Shown here in pieces: positions 39,801 through 48,041 of a DNA stretch of 48,614 bases. The DNA lies in assembly GCA_016293845.1 (NCBI GenBank), contig JAEDDH010000027.1:1-48614 (forward strand). The letters run 5' to 3'. Under the pieces are notes generated by a model, which was not told where the DNA came from, did not search any database, and saw nothing but the letters and a program-made list of their open reading frames with translations. The position numbers were made by a program, and so were the translations under genes. The DNA comes from Bacteroidales bacterium. Its GTDB lineage: Bacteria; Bacteroidota; Bacteroidia; Bacteroidales; UBA3824. The stretch's first letter is position 1. Every line of letters begins with the position of its first letter.

Positions 39801-41471
39801 ATTTACTCTCTCGTCCCCGGCATTACGGGCGAAAAAGAAATTTTGAAGCAATTGCCTTCCGAACTTGCGCAATTCAAGGTAAAAATTGCCGATATTGTAA
39901 ACAAGCAGAGACAAATAATTGAATCCACGCTTAACGGCAGTATAAACAATGAAAACGCTATATCTGATGAAATAAACGAGTTGAAAATCCGGATAAGCGA
40001 GAAAAAACGTTTATATGAAGAAATCGGAGAAAACCCCGATATCGAAGAATACGGCGAATTAAATTCTGTGCTAAAACAAAAGATTACGAGATTTTTCCGC
40101 GATTTCGGAATTGTCAGAGAATACGATTCGGACAATCTTGAAACAGCGTTCGACATCATCGGCGATGAGTGGAATAAACTCGAAACCGAGTATAATGCCT
40201 CGTCTACCGAAAACAAAATAAAAATTCCGATGTATAAGGATATCGTAAAATACTTGTCGCAGGAAGATATTTTAGAGGAAGACAGAGCCGCTTATACGAG
40301 AGAACTTTACAATTCGGCAAACGTATTCGGCATCACCTGCACAAGCCGCGACAGATTTACTCCGTCGCAACTTGCCGAACTCGGTAAATACGGAATCGAA
40401 TCGGTAGATATCAGAACGCAAGGCATAGACGTTGTAATCGTAGACGAAGTGTCAAAGTCGTCTTTTCTCGATTTGCTGATACCTATTTTATACGGCAAGA
40501 CGGTTATTCTCGTCGGCGACCATCGTCAACTTCCGCCTATGTACGATTTGCGGCATATGATGGGAGATGATTTCGACGGACTCGACGAGGATAAAATTAC
40601 AAAGGAAATCAACGACGGATATACAAAGTTATATGAAGAATGTTTCTTCAAAACGTTGTATGAGAAAGTTCCGAGCGAGTTCAGAGTGATGCTTAATAAA
40701 CAATATCGTTGTCACAGCCACATTATGGAAGTGTTCAATCATTTCTACGGCGGTAACGGTAAAGGGCTTGTTGTAGGTAAAAAACAACAAGACGACGAAA
40801 AAGAGCATAATCTTACCGTAAAAATCAACGGGAATACCGTTATCGATCCCAAACGGCACATATATTTTGTGGATTGCGACCAAAAAGAATCGAGCGCATT
40901 CGAAGGCAGTACGTCCAAAATCAACGAGCAGGAAGCGCAGGTTGCGATAACGCTATTAAAAGAACTCGATAAAGCGGCGAAAGGACTTGTTTCCGAGCAT
41001 AAAATTATCGTTGATCCGTCAAGGAAAATCGACGAAAGACCGAGCGCGGGTATCATCTGTACATACGGCGATCAGGCGGGACTAATAAAAAAGAAACGTA
41101 AAGGCTATCAATTTACAGGCTTTTCGGGTAAACCGGACGAAAAACTCGTTATTAGTACGGTTGACGATTTCCAAGGCGATGAAAGAGATATCATTATTGT
41201 ATCAATGGTAAGAAATCCGAGTGGCACCAGGTATGATGCGGAATTTATTAAAAAATTCGAGCGTATCAACGTTGCATTGTCAAGAGCGAGAAAACTTTTG
41301 ATTATCGTCGGCTCGAAAAAGTTTTTGTCGGAAGCGGGCATAATCGACCTTCCCGATCTCGAAGGCGACCACAGCCGCGATAAAATCAACTTCCCTGTAT
41401 ACAGAGAAATTATCGACACGATAAGTTTTCGCGGAAGAATACTTACGGCGAAAGACATTTTAGGAGAGTAA
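36849..41471 (+). CDS. Giant SF1 (DNA2/Upf1-like) helicase
   Basis: This 1540-residue protein has a unique ~370-residue N-terminal domain, then a highly charged coiled coil (about 380-640). The helicase core begins with the Q motif LNDRQKLAVKRAL and Walker A GPPGTGKT near residue 695. Motif II is VIVDEVSKSS (about 1195-1204), where most relatives have DEA(S/A)Q. Motif III is GDHRQLPPM, then KQYRCHS, TVDDFQGDERD and NVALSRARK (about 1437-1482). A ~490-residue insertion with coiled coils separates motifs I and II. Such helicases unwind or strip nucleic acid; DNA or RNA cannot be decided. It is two bases from the upstream gene and two from the downstream gene. Confidence 0.88.
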   Translation: MAYLYLNFLDNLDKGLGDKAWGRNDFFTQSLNEQYETLKRKLGGYAFDTLQEFVRYMFPPTPKYYNVSLPSFDRVMDENKRGNKILRNIVIRPEVDGYSRYVLPETYDFMVIGDVTFGNVTEISVKGIDLIDKRTVKYGEKRVFCSSLCAFVKKEIYNRNTGNMFSVPDYGNSELYDSVLTNDFVNEIATKLFPVPNPAEAIGIFNQWLRYIDFRRYYLGKQSERCEEITDVHVCDAYMITKESYRRNEEAFSGLLLDGIKDFGKSEQIILSKEVAGADGFPLICVAIEKNRKEILSETVGRNGKGKPKFEVNLNRYTRDAMGLSPYPPKSDDKGNIRSIKSYLLGERYLFAYIDIEPDLSALDKNYEKELTARYGEIDSKYNGIILAEVNRYMAGVSAKTQEKYDAQLIEYKTELYDRLDSDVINNSDKDVYKAYQSEITQLITPIETERKKRLGSIRSKIDQIRRSKLSTAEKDKQIDALYGDESALNDEYDKRIEMAKAQVSLRDHYIRRNMALVEKKQKSLAIRCQEELDKLKKEKKSQLEFQYAESIDSEKIEIKNVLLQKLNEDKAEKIENETIRRYQIYFRPQDITDKVKEIEKQIEEIAPRYLTYDNRAEKAKIDRQEKALTSILGGYVKNPFLPTYLFSPETLAQSSVEEIKDPEWCLESLNDRQKLAVKRALQSESIFLLQGPPGTGKTQVIAEITAQLTKRGKKVLISSETHKAIDNVFDRLPKIPEIRPLRLIPSQNGKETNYSPERLVDNFYLNICGNLEKQVARYDNYKETREEFDSTMKSLRLDYDRLLKLQRENADTERKRNNLLLEINRLTGANEVLREKLLAAKEDTEMYTRTLKYVESYRFSGDGADRNVLDKYAEQVERLLTRFACFEEVTLDKVAELVNVDIQTINKELERFLSEDAIVELKNHQRALRNVLSSLRDPDTDEAPNEGDLNYEEYKKNQSELIAVGKKIKEYENNSEFDIAESVIYSLVPGITGEKEILKQLPSELAQFKVKIADIVNKQRQIIESTLNGSINNENAISDEINELKIRISEKKRLYEEIGENPDIEEYGELNSVLKQKITRFFRDFGIVREYDSDNLETAFDIIGDEWNKLETEYNASSTENKIKIPMYKDIVKYLSQEDILEEDRAAYTRELYNSANVFGITCTSRDRFTPSQLAELGKYGIESVDIRTQGIDVVIVDEVSKSSFLDLLIPILYGKTVILVGDHRQLPPMYDLRHMMGDDFDGLDEDKITKEINDGYTKLYEECFFKTLYEKVPSEFRVMLNKQYRCHSHIMEVFNHFYGGNGKGLVVGKKQQDDEKEHNLTVKINGNTVIDPKRHIYFVDCDQKESSAFEGSTSKINEQEAQVAITLLKELDKAAKGLVSEHKIIVDPSRKIDERPSAGIICTYGDQAGLIKKKRKGYQFTGFSGKPDEKLVISTVDDFQGDERDIIIVSMVRNPSGTRYDAEFIKKFERINVALSRARKLLIIVGSKKFLSEAGIIDLPDLEGDHSRDKINFPVYREIIDTISFRGRILTAKDILGE

Positions 41472-41472
41472 A

Positions 41473-43701
41473 ATGGAAGAGAAAAGTTTGTTAAAATTCA
41501 CTACGGCTATTCCGTTTCCGCTACTTGTCTATAAAGTAAACGTGCGATATAACGAGGTAAGGAAGGCGTCGGGCGTTGCATATATTCTACTCGACGTAAT
41601 CGAAAAAACTGCGGGTTCGGAAGACAAAATATGCGACGTGCTGCTTAAATTCGGGATTCCGAATGATTTGCACTATATTTTCGGGAAAGAAATTTCAAAT
41701 CTTATCGGTACCGAAATACTGTCTTATGACTACGATCCGTCGCATTTTATGAATCCGAAATACTTTTCGGAAATCAGAGTAAAAGACGTTTCGCTTACTG
41801 CGAAAGGCAGAAAAATGTTCCGTGAAGGCGCGATTCCCACAGGCGAAGAAAAAGTAAAAACGAAAGATATTTTTTATAGCCCCGTAACGCGGAAATTCGA
41901 CGTGAGTTATTCGCTCCCTTATACCTCTCTCGACTCGTCCGTTCTTTACGAAGATATTGAAAGATTTTTAGGACAAACGATAGACATAAGCGGACTTAAA
42001 GATTATATCGAAGCGAATCCGACAAAAGTCGGTTTGAAAGCCGAAGAACGCGTTGTCGAAGTTGAAATACCCGAGGTCGGAGAAGAAAAACAAGTCAGAA
42101 AAGAGGACGGAACTCAAGTTATAATAAACAAAAGCGGCGTTGTATTTTCGTTCGATACGTCGGACGAAACCGCTTATTTCAACAAGTGGTATTCTTCTGC
42201 GTGTATGACAAAATGTTTGCTTGCCAAAGAAAAATATAAGTTTGTGGACGCGCTTAAAAATACGGTAGATGTGCCGACGGTTTTACTTTCCGAACTTACC
42301 GATATCGTGGGAGCATATATCCCGAACGACGTATCTAAACAGGCGAAAAGACCTTGTAAAATCTTTATCGACGGCGGCAGACTTGCAACTGACAGGACGG
42401 ATAACGCTTTAAGAATGGATAAAGATTTTTCAATCAAAATACTTGGCAAAATAGGCGGGAATGCCGAGTTTGCTTTGCTTGATACTCCCGTGCTTCACTA
42501 CTATTCCGCAGTAAACGTAAAAATGCCTTGCAGCCAGCTTGGCGATACGTTTGAAATGCAGTTGCTCACCGAAAGTGTTTTAGACGAAGCACGCTATAAA
42601 GAAACGGTAGAAGAAATCTTTGAGTATTATGTACAAAAGAATTTTGACGACGACATTGCAAAAGTTGTTTTGTTTACGGTTGTCGCATTGAAAGACTCTT
42701 CATATTTCGATAAAACCATCAAGGTGTTGTTTGAAAATGCGAAAATCGTTGACGATAAAATAGGAATTATACTAAAACTGAATAACGCCTTTACCAAGAA
42801 TGCCGAGTGGAAAAACTATTTTGTATCGACGGCAAAAGAATTGTTTGAAGAAAGTGCAAGCGAGATAAAAATCGATAATGCGATTTATAAATCGTCGGTG
42901 TTGAATCCGCTCAGAAAAGCACTTGGAATGAACGACTTCGACTACGTTTCCGCCTTTGCGAAAGAAATGAAAAAAACGGAAGACGATGATATTGTTTACG
43001 AAGCGCTTTTAAGCGCAGGCTTTACCGTTGATGCCGTTTTAAGCGTTGTGAACGTTGTGGCGGATTTTACCGAGAAAGCAGTAAACAACGAAGAAATTTA
43101 CTCGGATTCCGATCTCGGCAACGTTTTTAACAACATCAAGCGGAATTTGTGGAAACTGAACGATATGCTCGGGATAGAGAGCCTTTCGGAGTATACGCTT
43201 AAAGACGATTATAACGAAGACGAATTTTTCAATGCTTACGCCACGCTTAATTCGGAATTAAAATCGATGGCAAAATACGAGAAATACGCGCCTAAATCCT
43301 ATGCTGCAATCAGAAAATTTATAGAGATTTACGAGCCGATTCACGATTTGTTGTCTATTGAGCGTAGCGCGTCTTCTCATCCCGAAAAAATTACGAAAAA
43401 ATACGTTGACGAGCAGATTGCACGCGGAAAATATAAAGATGCAATTTGCGATTTATTCGTAAAACTTCAATACGATTTAAGAGATATGCTTAACGCCGAA
43501 CCTATGATGTCTGCACACGATTTACTCGTTTTGGCAAAGGATAACGGTATTATCGACGGCAAACAAGAATCAGCATTACATAAACTTCGTATGTGCAGAA
43601 ACGGATTGCAACATCCGGAAAAGTCGCAAACACGTTTCGATAAAGAAACGATTGAAAATTGGCGCGATATAGTATTTGCCATAAAGGAGGAACAAAAATG
43701 A
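41473..43701 (+). CDS. Large protein with C-terminal HEPN-type RNase motif
   Basis: This 742-residue protein has a TAGGAG site before its ATG. The first 650 residues match no family I know; the beginning (FTTAIPFPLLVYKVNVRYN) and a middle part suggest mixed alpha/beta domains. The last ~80 residues are helical and carry KLRMCRNGLQHPEKS, with R709-x4-H714 as in HEPN nucleases, which cut RNA in toxin-antitoxin, Abi and CRISPR-linked systems. The spacing and the helices before and after the motif fit HEPN. It overlaps the next gene by 4 bp. It may be the toxic effector of the operon. Confidence 0.7.
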   Translation: MEEKSLLKFTTAIPFPLLVYKVNVRYNEVRKASGVAYILLDVIEKTAGSEDKICDVLLKFGIPNDLHYIFGKEISNLIGTEILSYDYDPSHFMNPKYFSEIRVKDVSLTAKGRKMFREGAIPTGEEKVKTKDIFYSPVTRKFDVSYSLPYTSLDSSVLYEDIERFLGQTIDISGLKDYIEANPTKVGLKAEERVVEVEIPEVGEEKQVRKEDGTQVIINKSGVVFSFDTSDETAYFNKWYSSACMTKCLLAKEKYKFVDALKNTVDVPTVLLSELTDIVGAYIPNDVSKQAKRPCKIFIDGGRLATDRTDNALRMDKDFSIKILGKIGGNAEFALLDTPVLHYYSAVNVKMPCSQLGDTFEMQLLTESVLDEARYKETVEEIFEYYVQKNFDDDIAKVVLFTVVALKDSSYFDKTIKVLFENAKIVDDKIGIILKLNNAFTKNAEWKNYFVSTAKELFEESASEIKIDNAIYKSSVLNPLRKALGMNDFDYVSAFAKEMKKTEDDDIVYEALLSAGFTVDAVLSVVNVVADFTEKAVNNEEIYSDSDLGNVFNNIKRNLWKLNDMLGIESLSEYTLKDDYNEDEFFNAYATLNSELKSMAKYEKYAPKSYAAIRKFIEIYEPIHDLLSIERSASSHPEKITKKYVDEQIARGKYKDAICDLFVKLQYDLRDMLNAEPMMSAHDLLVLAKDNGIIDGKQESALHKLRMCRNGLQHPEKSQTRFDKETIENWRDIVFAIKEEQK

Positions 43702-44783
43702 GCCATCAGGTACAAATAGACTATGAGGCGATAGCGATAAGATGCGAAAGCATTTGCGAAGTTGCCGAAAGGCAGATTGCTGAACTCGACGAAGAAATTG
43801 CGAAATTAGAGCGACAATCTTTATCTTTGTCAAGTGAAAGAGCCAAGTCTTTCGCAGAATCAATTAACAGAGAAAGAAACGAATTTCATCGGCGTATTGA
43901 AGAATTGTTGACAAAAGCAAAAGAAGTCGCGAAAAAAGGCGTTGTAAGCGGAGACAGCGACAGATTAAGACTGAATTCTGACGATAACGTGGATAAAGCG
44001 GCGCAAGAGTTGCAAAATCAAGTAAACGAGTTAGCTGCTAAGAGATTAGTCGAAATGCGTGCGCTTTATCAAGGTTTACTTGAAAGCAGCATCGAAGAAA
44101 ATCAAAAAAGATTGAGAGAAAAAGCAAATGGAGTCGTTACAATCCCTGCCGAGATCCAAAAAATTCTCGATTCCATTCAGGACGAAACGGAAAGGCAGTT
44201 TACGTACCTTGCATATTTGAAAAACGATACGCTTTCGGGCGATGATTTAATTACAGCGGGCAGAGAACTCAAAAACGAAACTTATGAATCGCGTATCGAA
44301 AAAGAGCGTGAAAGAATTCGCCACGAACTCGAAGCCGCGAGAGTTGAAAAGACCACCATCGATAAAGTAGTAACGGAGGACAAATCGCTTTTCGAAATAA
44401 GATCGGCGGCAACGGAAGAAATCGTAGGCGAAAAAATCCGTCAGAAGTCGCTGAAAATCATAATGTCGGCGATAACCGCCCGCGGATTTATCGTGGATAA
44501 AAAAAATATAAAAATCAAACGCGACACTAATGAAGTGATTATGGTCGGGCTGAAAGCAAGCGGCGAAAAAGCGGAATTTCGCGTGTTTTTGGATGGTAAA
44601 TTTATTTACGACTTCCGAGGATACGAAGGACAGGCGTGCCAAAAGGATATACAGCCTTTTTTGAACGATTTGGAAGAAGTTTACGGTTTACACGTTACCA
44701 AAACGCATGAAATTTGGAGCAATCCCGATAAAATATCGTCTATGAAGTACCAAACGGTAAAAACGAACACAAATAAGAGGTGA
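43698..44783 (+). CDS. Coiled-coil protein with C-terminal globular domain
   Basis: This 361-residue protein starts at ATG 43698, behind AAAGGAGG and overlapping the previous stop (ATGA). Residues ~5-60 and 95-240 are predicted coiled coil (ERQIAELDEEIAKLERQ, RELKNETYESRIEKERERIR). The last ~100 residues form an alpha/beta domain (SAITARGFIVDKKNIKI...FRVFLDGKFIYDF). There is no catalytic motif. It probably bridges the HEPN protein and the AAA+ ATPase encoded on either side. Confidence 0.7.
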   Translation: MSHQVQIDYEAIAIRCESICEVAERQIAELDEEIAKLERQSLSLSSERAKSFAESINRERNEFHRRIEELLTKAKEVAKKGVVSGDSDRLRLNSDDNVDKAAQELQNQVNELAAKRLVEMRALYQGLLESSIEENQKRLREKANGVVTIPAEIQKILDSIQDETERQFTYLAYLKNDTLSGDDLITAGRELKNETYESRIEKERERIRHELEAARVEKTTIDKVVTEDKSLFEIRSAATEEIVGEKIRQKSLKIIMSAITARGFIVDKKNIKIKRDTNEVIMVGLKASGEKAEFRVFLDGKFIYDFRGYEGQACQKDIQPFLNDLEEVYGLHVTKTHEIWSNPDKISSMKYQTVKTNTNKR

Positions 44784-44788
44784 AAATA

Positions 44789-46627
44789 ATGGCATTACAA
44801 ACAACGTTTAACAGGTTAAAACGCGAAGTCGGTATCAAAAGATGCGTTATACTCGACGGCAACGTCGGCGACGTGTATCTTAACGACAAAAAGCAAATCG
44901 TCGATCTGAAACAATACCTTACGGACATGCTCAAAGGAATGGAATACGACGACGTTTTGTATTGGGATCGTATCGACGGCATAGACGGAGACGTTTCAAG
45001 GCTTTCCGTAATCGATGAAGTCGAGGTTGAAGGCGATGCTTATTCTTTTGACGATGACGAAGAAAATCAACCGCAAGCGGAAGGAAAAACGGGAAGCGGT
45101 CAGTTCAAAGAACCCGCCGAGATTTTCAATATCGTATTCAAAAACTTGAAGAAGCCGGGCAGAAAAACTGCTTTCGTGCTGAATTGGGCAGATTATCTCT
45201 TTTCAAGCGGCGGACAATTACCGCCCGACGAGAGAGAACTTATCACAATGCTCGGGAAAGCGATAAAAGATAAAAAAACGGAATATTTGTCTGCCGAAGT
45301 AAACGAAAGCACGGTTATTCTCATTACGAGCAAACTCGCGATGTTTCCGATTTCTTTTTATCAGGGTAACCCAGAAGTCGCCTGTCTTACTCTTTCAAAA
45401 CCCGACAGAGAAGAACGCGCTAAAATGATGGAAAAAATCGAGAGCGGATTCGACGTAAAATTGAAACCGGGCGAAACACTTCTGACATCGGACAAGTTTA
45501 ACGAATACGTCGATATGCTCGATGATTTTACCAACCGTGAAATCGTTCAGATGGCGCGTCTTTCGAGAAAAGAAGGCAAAATGCCGTTCGAGCAATTATA
45601 TTTGCTGTTTAAGTACGGCGAAAAAGATAATCCTTGGGAAAAACTCGATTATAAGTCGGTTAAAAACATCAAAAAGATTTTAAGCGAACGCGTAGTCGGT
45701 CAGGAAGAGGCTATTGAAAAGATTGAAAAAGTCGTTGTTAAGGCTTATATGGGGCTTACGGGAATACATAAATCGTCTTCTCGTTCCGCTCCGAAAGGCG
45801 TGCTGTTCTTTGTCGGACCTACCGGCGTAGGTAAAACCGAACTTTCAAAGGCTCTTGCAAAATTTCTTTTCGGCGACGAACAGGCTTGTATCCGCTTCGA
45901 CATGTCGGAATATGCACAGGAAAACAGCGACCAGAAACTTATCGGTGCGCCTCCGGGATACGTTGGTTATGAAGAAGGCGGGCAACTTACTAACGCTGTA
46001 AAAGAAAAACCGTTTAGTATAATTTTGTTTGACGAAATCGAAAAAGCGGCAAAACCGAATCCGAGAATTTTGGATATTTTCCTGCAAATTCTTGAAGACG
46101 GCAGACTTACCGACAGCAAAGGCGAAACGGTTTATTTCAGCGAAAGCGTAATAATCTTTACATCTAATCTCGGAGCGTCCGAAGTGTCGTCTAACGGTTC
46201 TAACGAAGAAGTGGCGGAAGAGTTTATAAAAATCGTTAAAAACTATTTCGATAACGAAATCAAGCGTCCCGAAATTCTTGGTCGTATCGGTTACAGCAAT
46301 ATCGTTCCGTTCAACTTTATCAAAGGCAGAGAATTCAGCGTAAAAATCGCAAAATCGAAACTTCGTCCTGTTCAAAAGGCAATATCGGAAAAGTATCGTA
46401 TTGACCTAGAGTTTGAGGATGAACTTAAATTTATAGATTACGTTCTCGGCGGAGCGGACAGCAGTAAAGGCGGTCGTGATATTCTTAATGCCATCAACGA
46501 TAAATTGCTTGACGATCTTGCTATGTTTATGTTTGAAAACAAAGAAGAATTGCCGTCGATGAAAGGCTCGAAAATCGTAGTAAAAACAACGAAAAACGGA
46601 CTTGAATTTGATTTTGACAATGATTAA
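44789..46627 (+). CDS. ClpB/ClpA-like AAA+ ATPase with degenerate first ATPase domain
   Basis: This 612-residue protein starts at ATG 44789, which follows AGAGG; a GTG at 44780 lies inside that site. Residues ~1-290 look like an AAA fold that has lost its Walker A (the place reads ILDGNVGDVYLND), while the sensor-like ESTVILITSKL remains. The second half is a full Clp-type ATPase: VVGQEEAIEKI, Walker A GPTGVGKT, pore loop GAPPGYVGYEEGG, Walker B ILFDEIEKA, sensor 1 IIFTSNLG, and a C-terminal small domain. It is a substrate-threading unfoldase without the ClpP-binding loop that I could see. Two neighbours overlap it. Confidence 0.88.
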   Translation: MALQTTFNRLKREVGIKRCVILDGNVGDVYLNDKKQIVDLKQYLTDMLKGMEYDDVLYWDRIDGIDGDVSRLSVIDEVEVEGDAYSFDDDEENQPQAEGKTGSGQFKEPAEIFNIVFKNLKKPGRKTAFVLNWADYLFSSGGQLPPDERELITMLGKAIKDKKTEYLSAEVNESTVILITSKLAMFPISFYQGNPEVACLTLSKPDREERAKMMEKIESGFDVKLKPGETLLTSDKFNEYVDMLDDFTNREIVQMARLSRKEGKMPFEQLYLLFKYGEKDNPWEKLDYKSVKNIKKILSERVVGQEEAIEKIEKVVVKAYMGLTGIHKSSSRSAPKGVLFFVGPTGVGKTELSKALAKFLFGDEQACIRFDMSEYAQENSDQKLIGAPPGYVGYEEGGQLTNAVKEKPFSIILFDEIEKAAKPNPRILDIFLQILEDGRLTDSKGETVYFSESVIIFTSNLGASEVSSNGSNEEVAEEFIKIVKNYFDNEIKRPEILGRIGYSNIVPFNFIKGREFSVKIAKSKLRPVQKAISEKYRIDLEFEDELKFIDYVLGGADSSKGGRDILNAINDKLLDDLAMFMFENKEELPSMKGSKIVVKTTKNGLEFDFDND

Positions 46628-47165
46628 GTTTAATGTCGCGAGTATCAACCGTTGTACGGAAACGGAAGGTCCGCATAAAAGATTATGTATATGGTTTCAG
46701 GGTTGCGATATTCATTGTAACGAATGTTGCAACCCCGATTACCAACCGTTTGTTATTCGGCATATTATGTCGCTCGACGAGATTATTTCGGTAATTAAAA
46801 AGTCGATTGACGACTTTGGTATCGAAGGTGTAACGTATACCGGCGGAGAACCTTCTTGCCAGCAGAATCTTACGATTTTAACCAACGAGATAAAAAAACT
46901 CGGGATTGGAGTTATATCGTTCACAGGTAGAAAGTACGAAGAAGTTTCGGACGTGCTTGCAGGCGTAGATTTGGTGATTGACGGCAAATACAATGCGAAA
47001 AGAAAAGAAACAAAACGGAGGTTGCTTGGCTCTGAGAATCAACGTATTTTATGCTTGACGGACCGATATAAAAACGATATTTCTTGGTTCGATACGGATA
47101 AAAACGGTAAATCCGTAGAAGTAAATTTTTCGGACAAAATTGTATTCAATGGAGATAAAATCTGA
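46620..47165 (+). CDS. NrdG-like radical SAM protein
   Basis: This 181-residue protein starts at ATG 46620, overlapping the AAA+ gene by 8 bp. It has the radical SAM cluster motif C29-x3-C33-x2-C36 in FQGCDIHCNECCNP, the GGEP motif (TYTGGEPSC) and later conserved strands. Size and sequence resemble the activator of anaerobic ribonucleotide reductase (NrdG), but no reductase gene is nearby. It could make a radical-based modification of RNA, protein or nucleotide, or activate a glycyl-radical enzyme elsewhere in the genome. Its place inside a nuclease/helicase operon is unusual. Confidence 0.85.
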   Translation: MIKFNVASINRCTETEGPHKRLCIWFQGCDIHCNECCNPDYQPFVIRHIMSLDEIISVIKKSIDDFGIEGVTYTGGEPSCQQNLTILTNEIKKLGIGVISFTGRKYEEVSDVLAGVDLVIDGKYNAKRKETKRRLLGSENQRILCLTDRYKNDISWFDTDKNGKSVEVNFSDKIVFNGDKI

Positions 47166-47674
47166 TGGATAAAGTCGTTGTATATCAAAAAATGCGCGAA
47201 CTTGAAGTTAAAATACATTATCATTTTAACGACATCGCGTGGCTTTCAAAGGCGATGAGGTCGGAAAAAATTGAAGTTTCCGGAGAAGGAAAGAATCATA
47301 GCGAATACACTAACGACGGGCTTGCAACAATCGGCGATACTGTACTGAAATCCGTTATTGCAGATTATCTATATCGGAAAGGCATAACTACAAAAGGCGA
47401 GATTACGCAGATAAAAAGTAAACTTGAAAACAATGAAGTTATGCATAATATTATGCTGAAATGTGGTTTGATCGGATACGCATACAACGCAAAACACTTC
47501 CAATCGGATACTGCTGTCCCAGATCACGAAAAAGTAGTAAACAAAGGGCACGATCCGTATATTGAAGCGATTGTCGGCGCAGTGCTTTATGATTCAAATT
47601 ACGACACAACAAAGCGTTGGATATTAAAATGGCTTTTGCCGCTTTTGTTGCAGTTTTCAAATGTAGTTATATGA
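47165..47674 (+). CDS. RNase III-fold protein with altered active site
   Basis: This 169-residue protein shares one base with the previous stop (TGATG). It has the RNase III signature region EYTNDGLATIGDTVLKSV (residues 48-64), where NERLEFLGDAVL is usual. The first catalytic Glu is Ala54, while Asp58 is kept. The second motif reads GHDPYIEAIVGAVLYD: Glu134 is kept, but the Asp normally three residues before it is shifted by one (Asp130, with Pro131 in its place). No dsRNA-binding domain follows, as in mini-RNase III. It may be a dsRNA-binding or re-tuned nuclease. It is the last gene before a terminator. Confidence 0.82.
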   Translation: MDKVVVYQKMRELEVKIHYHFNDIAWLSKAMRSEKIEVSGEGKNHSEYTNDGLATIGDTVLKSVIADYLYRKGITTKGEITQIKSKLENNEVMHNIMLKCGLIGYAYNAKHFQSDTAVPDHEKVVNKGHDPYIEAIVGAVLYDSNYDTTKRWILKWLLPLLLQFSNVVI

Positions 47675-47689
47675 GTACAAGTATAAAAA

Positions 47690-47731
47690 TAGACGGACAA
47701 ATTTTAATGATTTATCCGTCTAAATTTTTAT
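47690..47731 (+). terminator. Terminator of the seven-gene operon
   Basis: TAGACGGA (47690-47697) pairs with TCCGTCTA (47715-47722), with an AT-rich inner loop that can extend the stem, followed by AAATTTTTA. It probably acts in both directions, since a minus-strand gene ends at 47733. Confidence 0.75.
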
Positions 47732-47732
47732 A

Positions 47733-48023
47733 TTAAATGCTATTTGTCGCAAGTGCATACTTCCTTTGCAGGTTCATTATTCTGCGCCAGATTGTCGTGC
47801 GATTGACGTTCAGTATTTTTTCTATTTGAAGCATTGTAAATCCTGCCATAAGGATAGATAATGTTTCGTACTCTACGGCGGTCAATTTCATTTTGGATAT
47901 AAGCCTGTCAAAAGCGGTATAATCGTTCTTTTGCTCGTCATCGAGTATCGTTTCGGGTTCGGTCGCAATCTGCTCGTTAAGGCTAATTGTATTGAGCATA
48001 GGGGCAACGTAGTTTTTAGCCAA
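47733..48023 (-). pseudogene. C-terminal part of an HTH (sigma region 4/LuxR-type) protein
   Basis: A 96-residue frame with TTG at 48023 ends in a clear helix-turn-helix (LTAVEYETLSILMAGFTMLQ followed by IEKILNVNRTTIWRRIM). The frame is open upstream of the TTG (SVADRYLAKNYVAPM) until it runs into the 109-bp repeat at 48042, where a stop appears. No ribosome binding site is seen. The most likely reading is a regulator whose N-terminus was cut off when the cassette and repeat were inserted. An intact short protein cannot be excluded. Confidence 0.6.
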
Positions 48024-48041
48024 GTATCTGTCGGCAACGCT

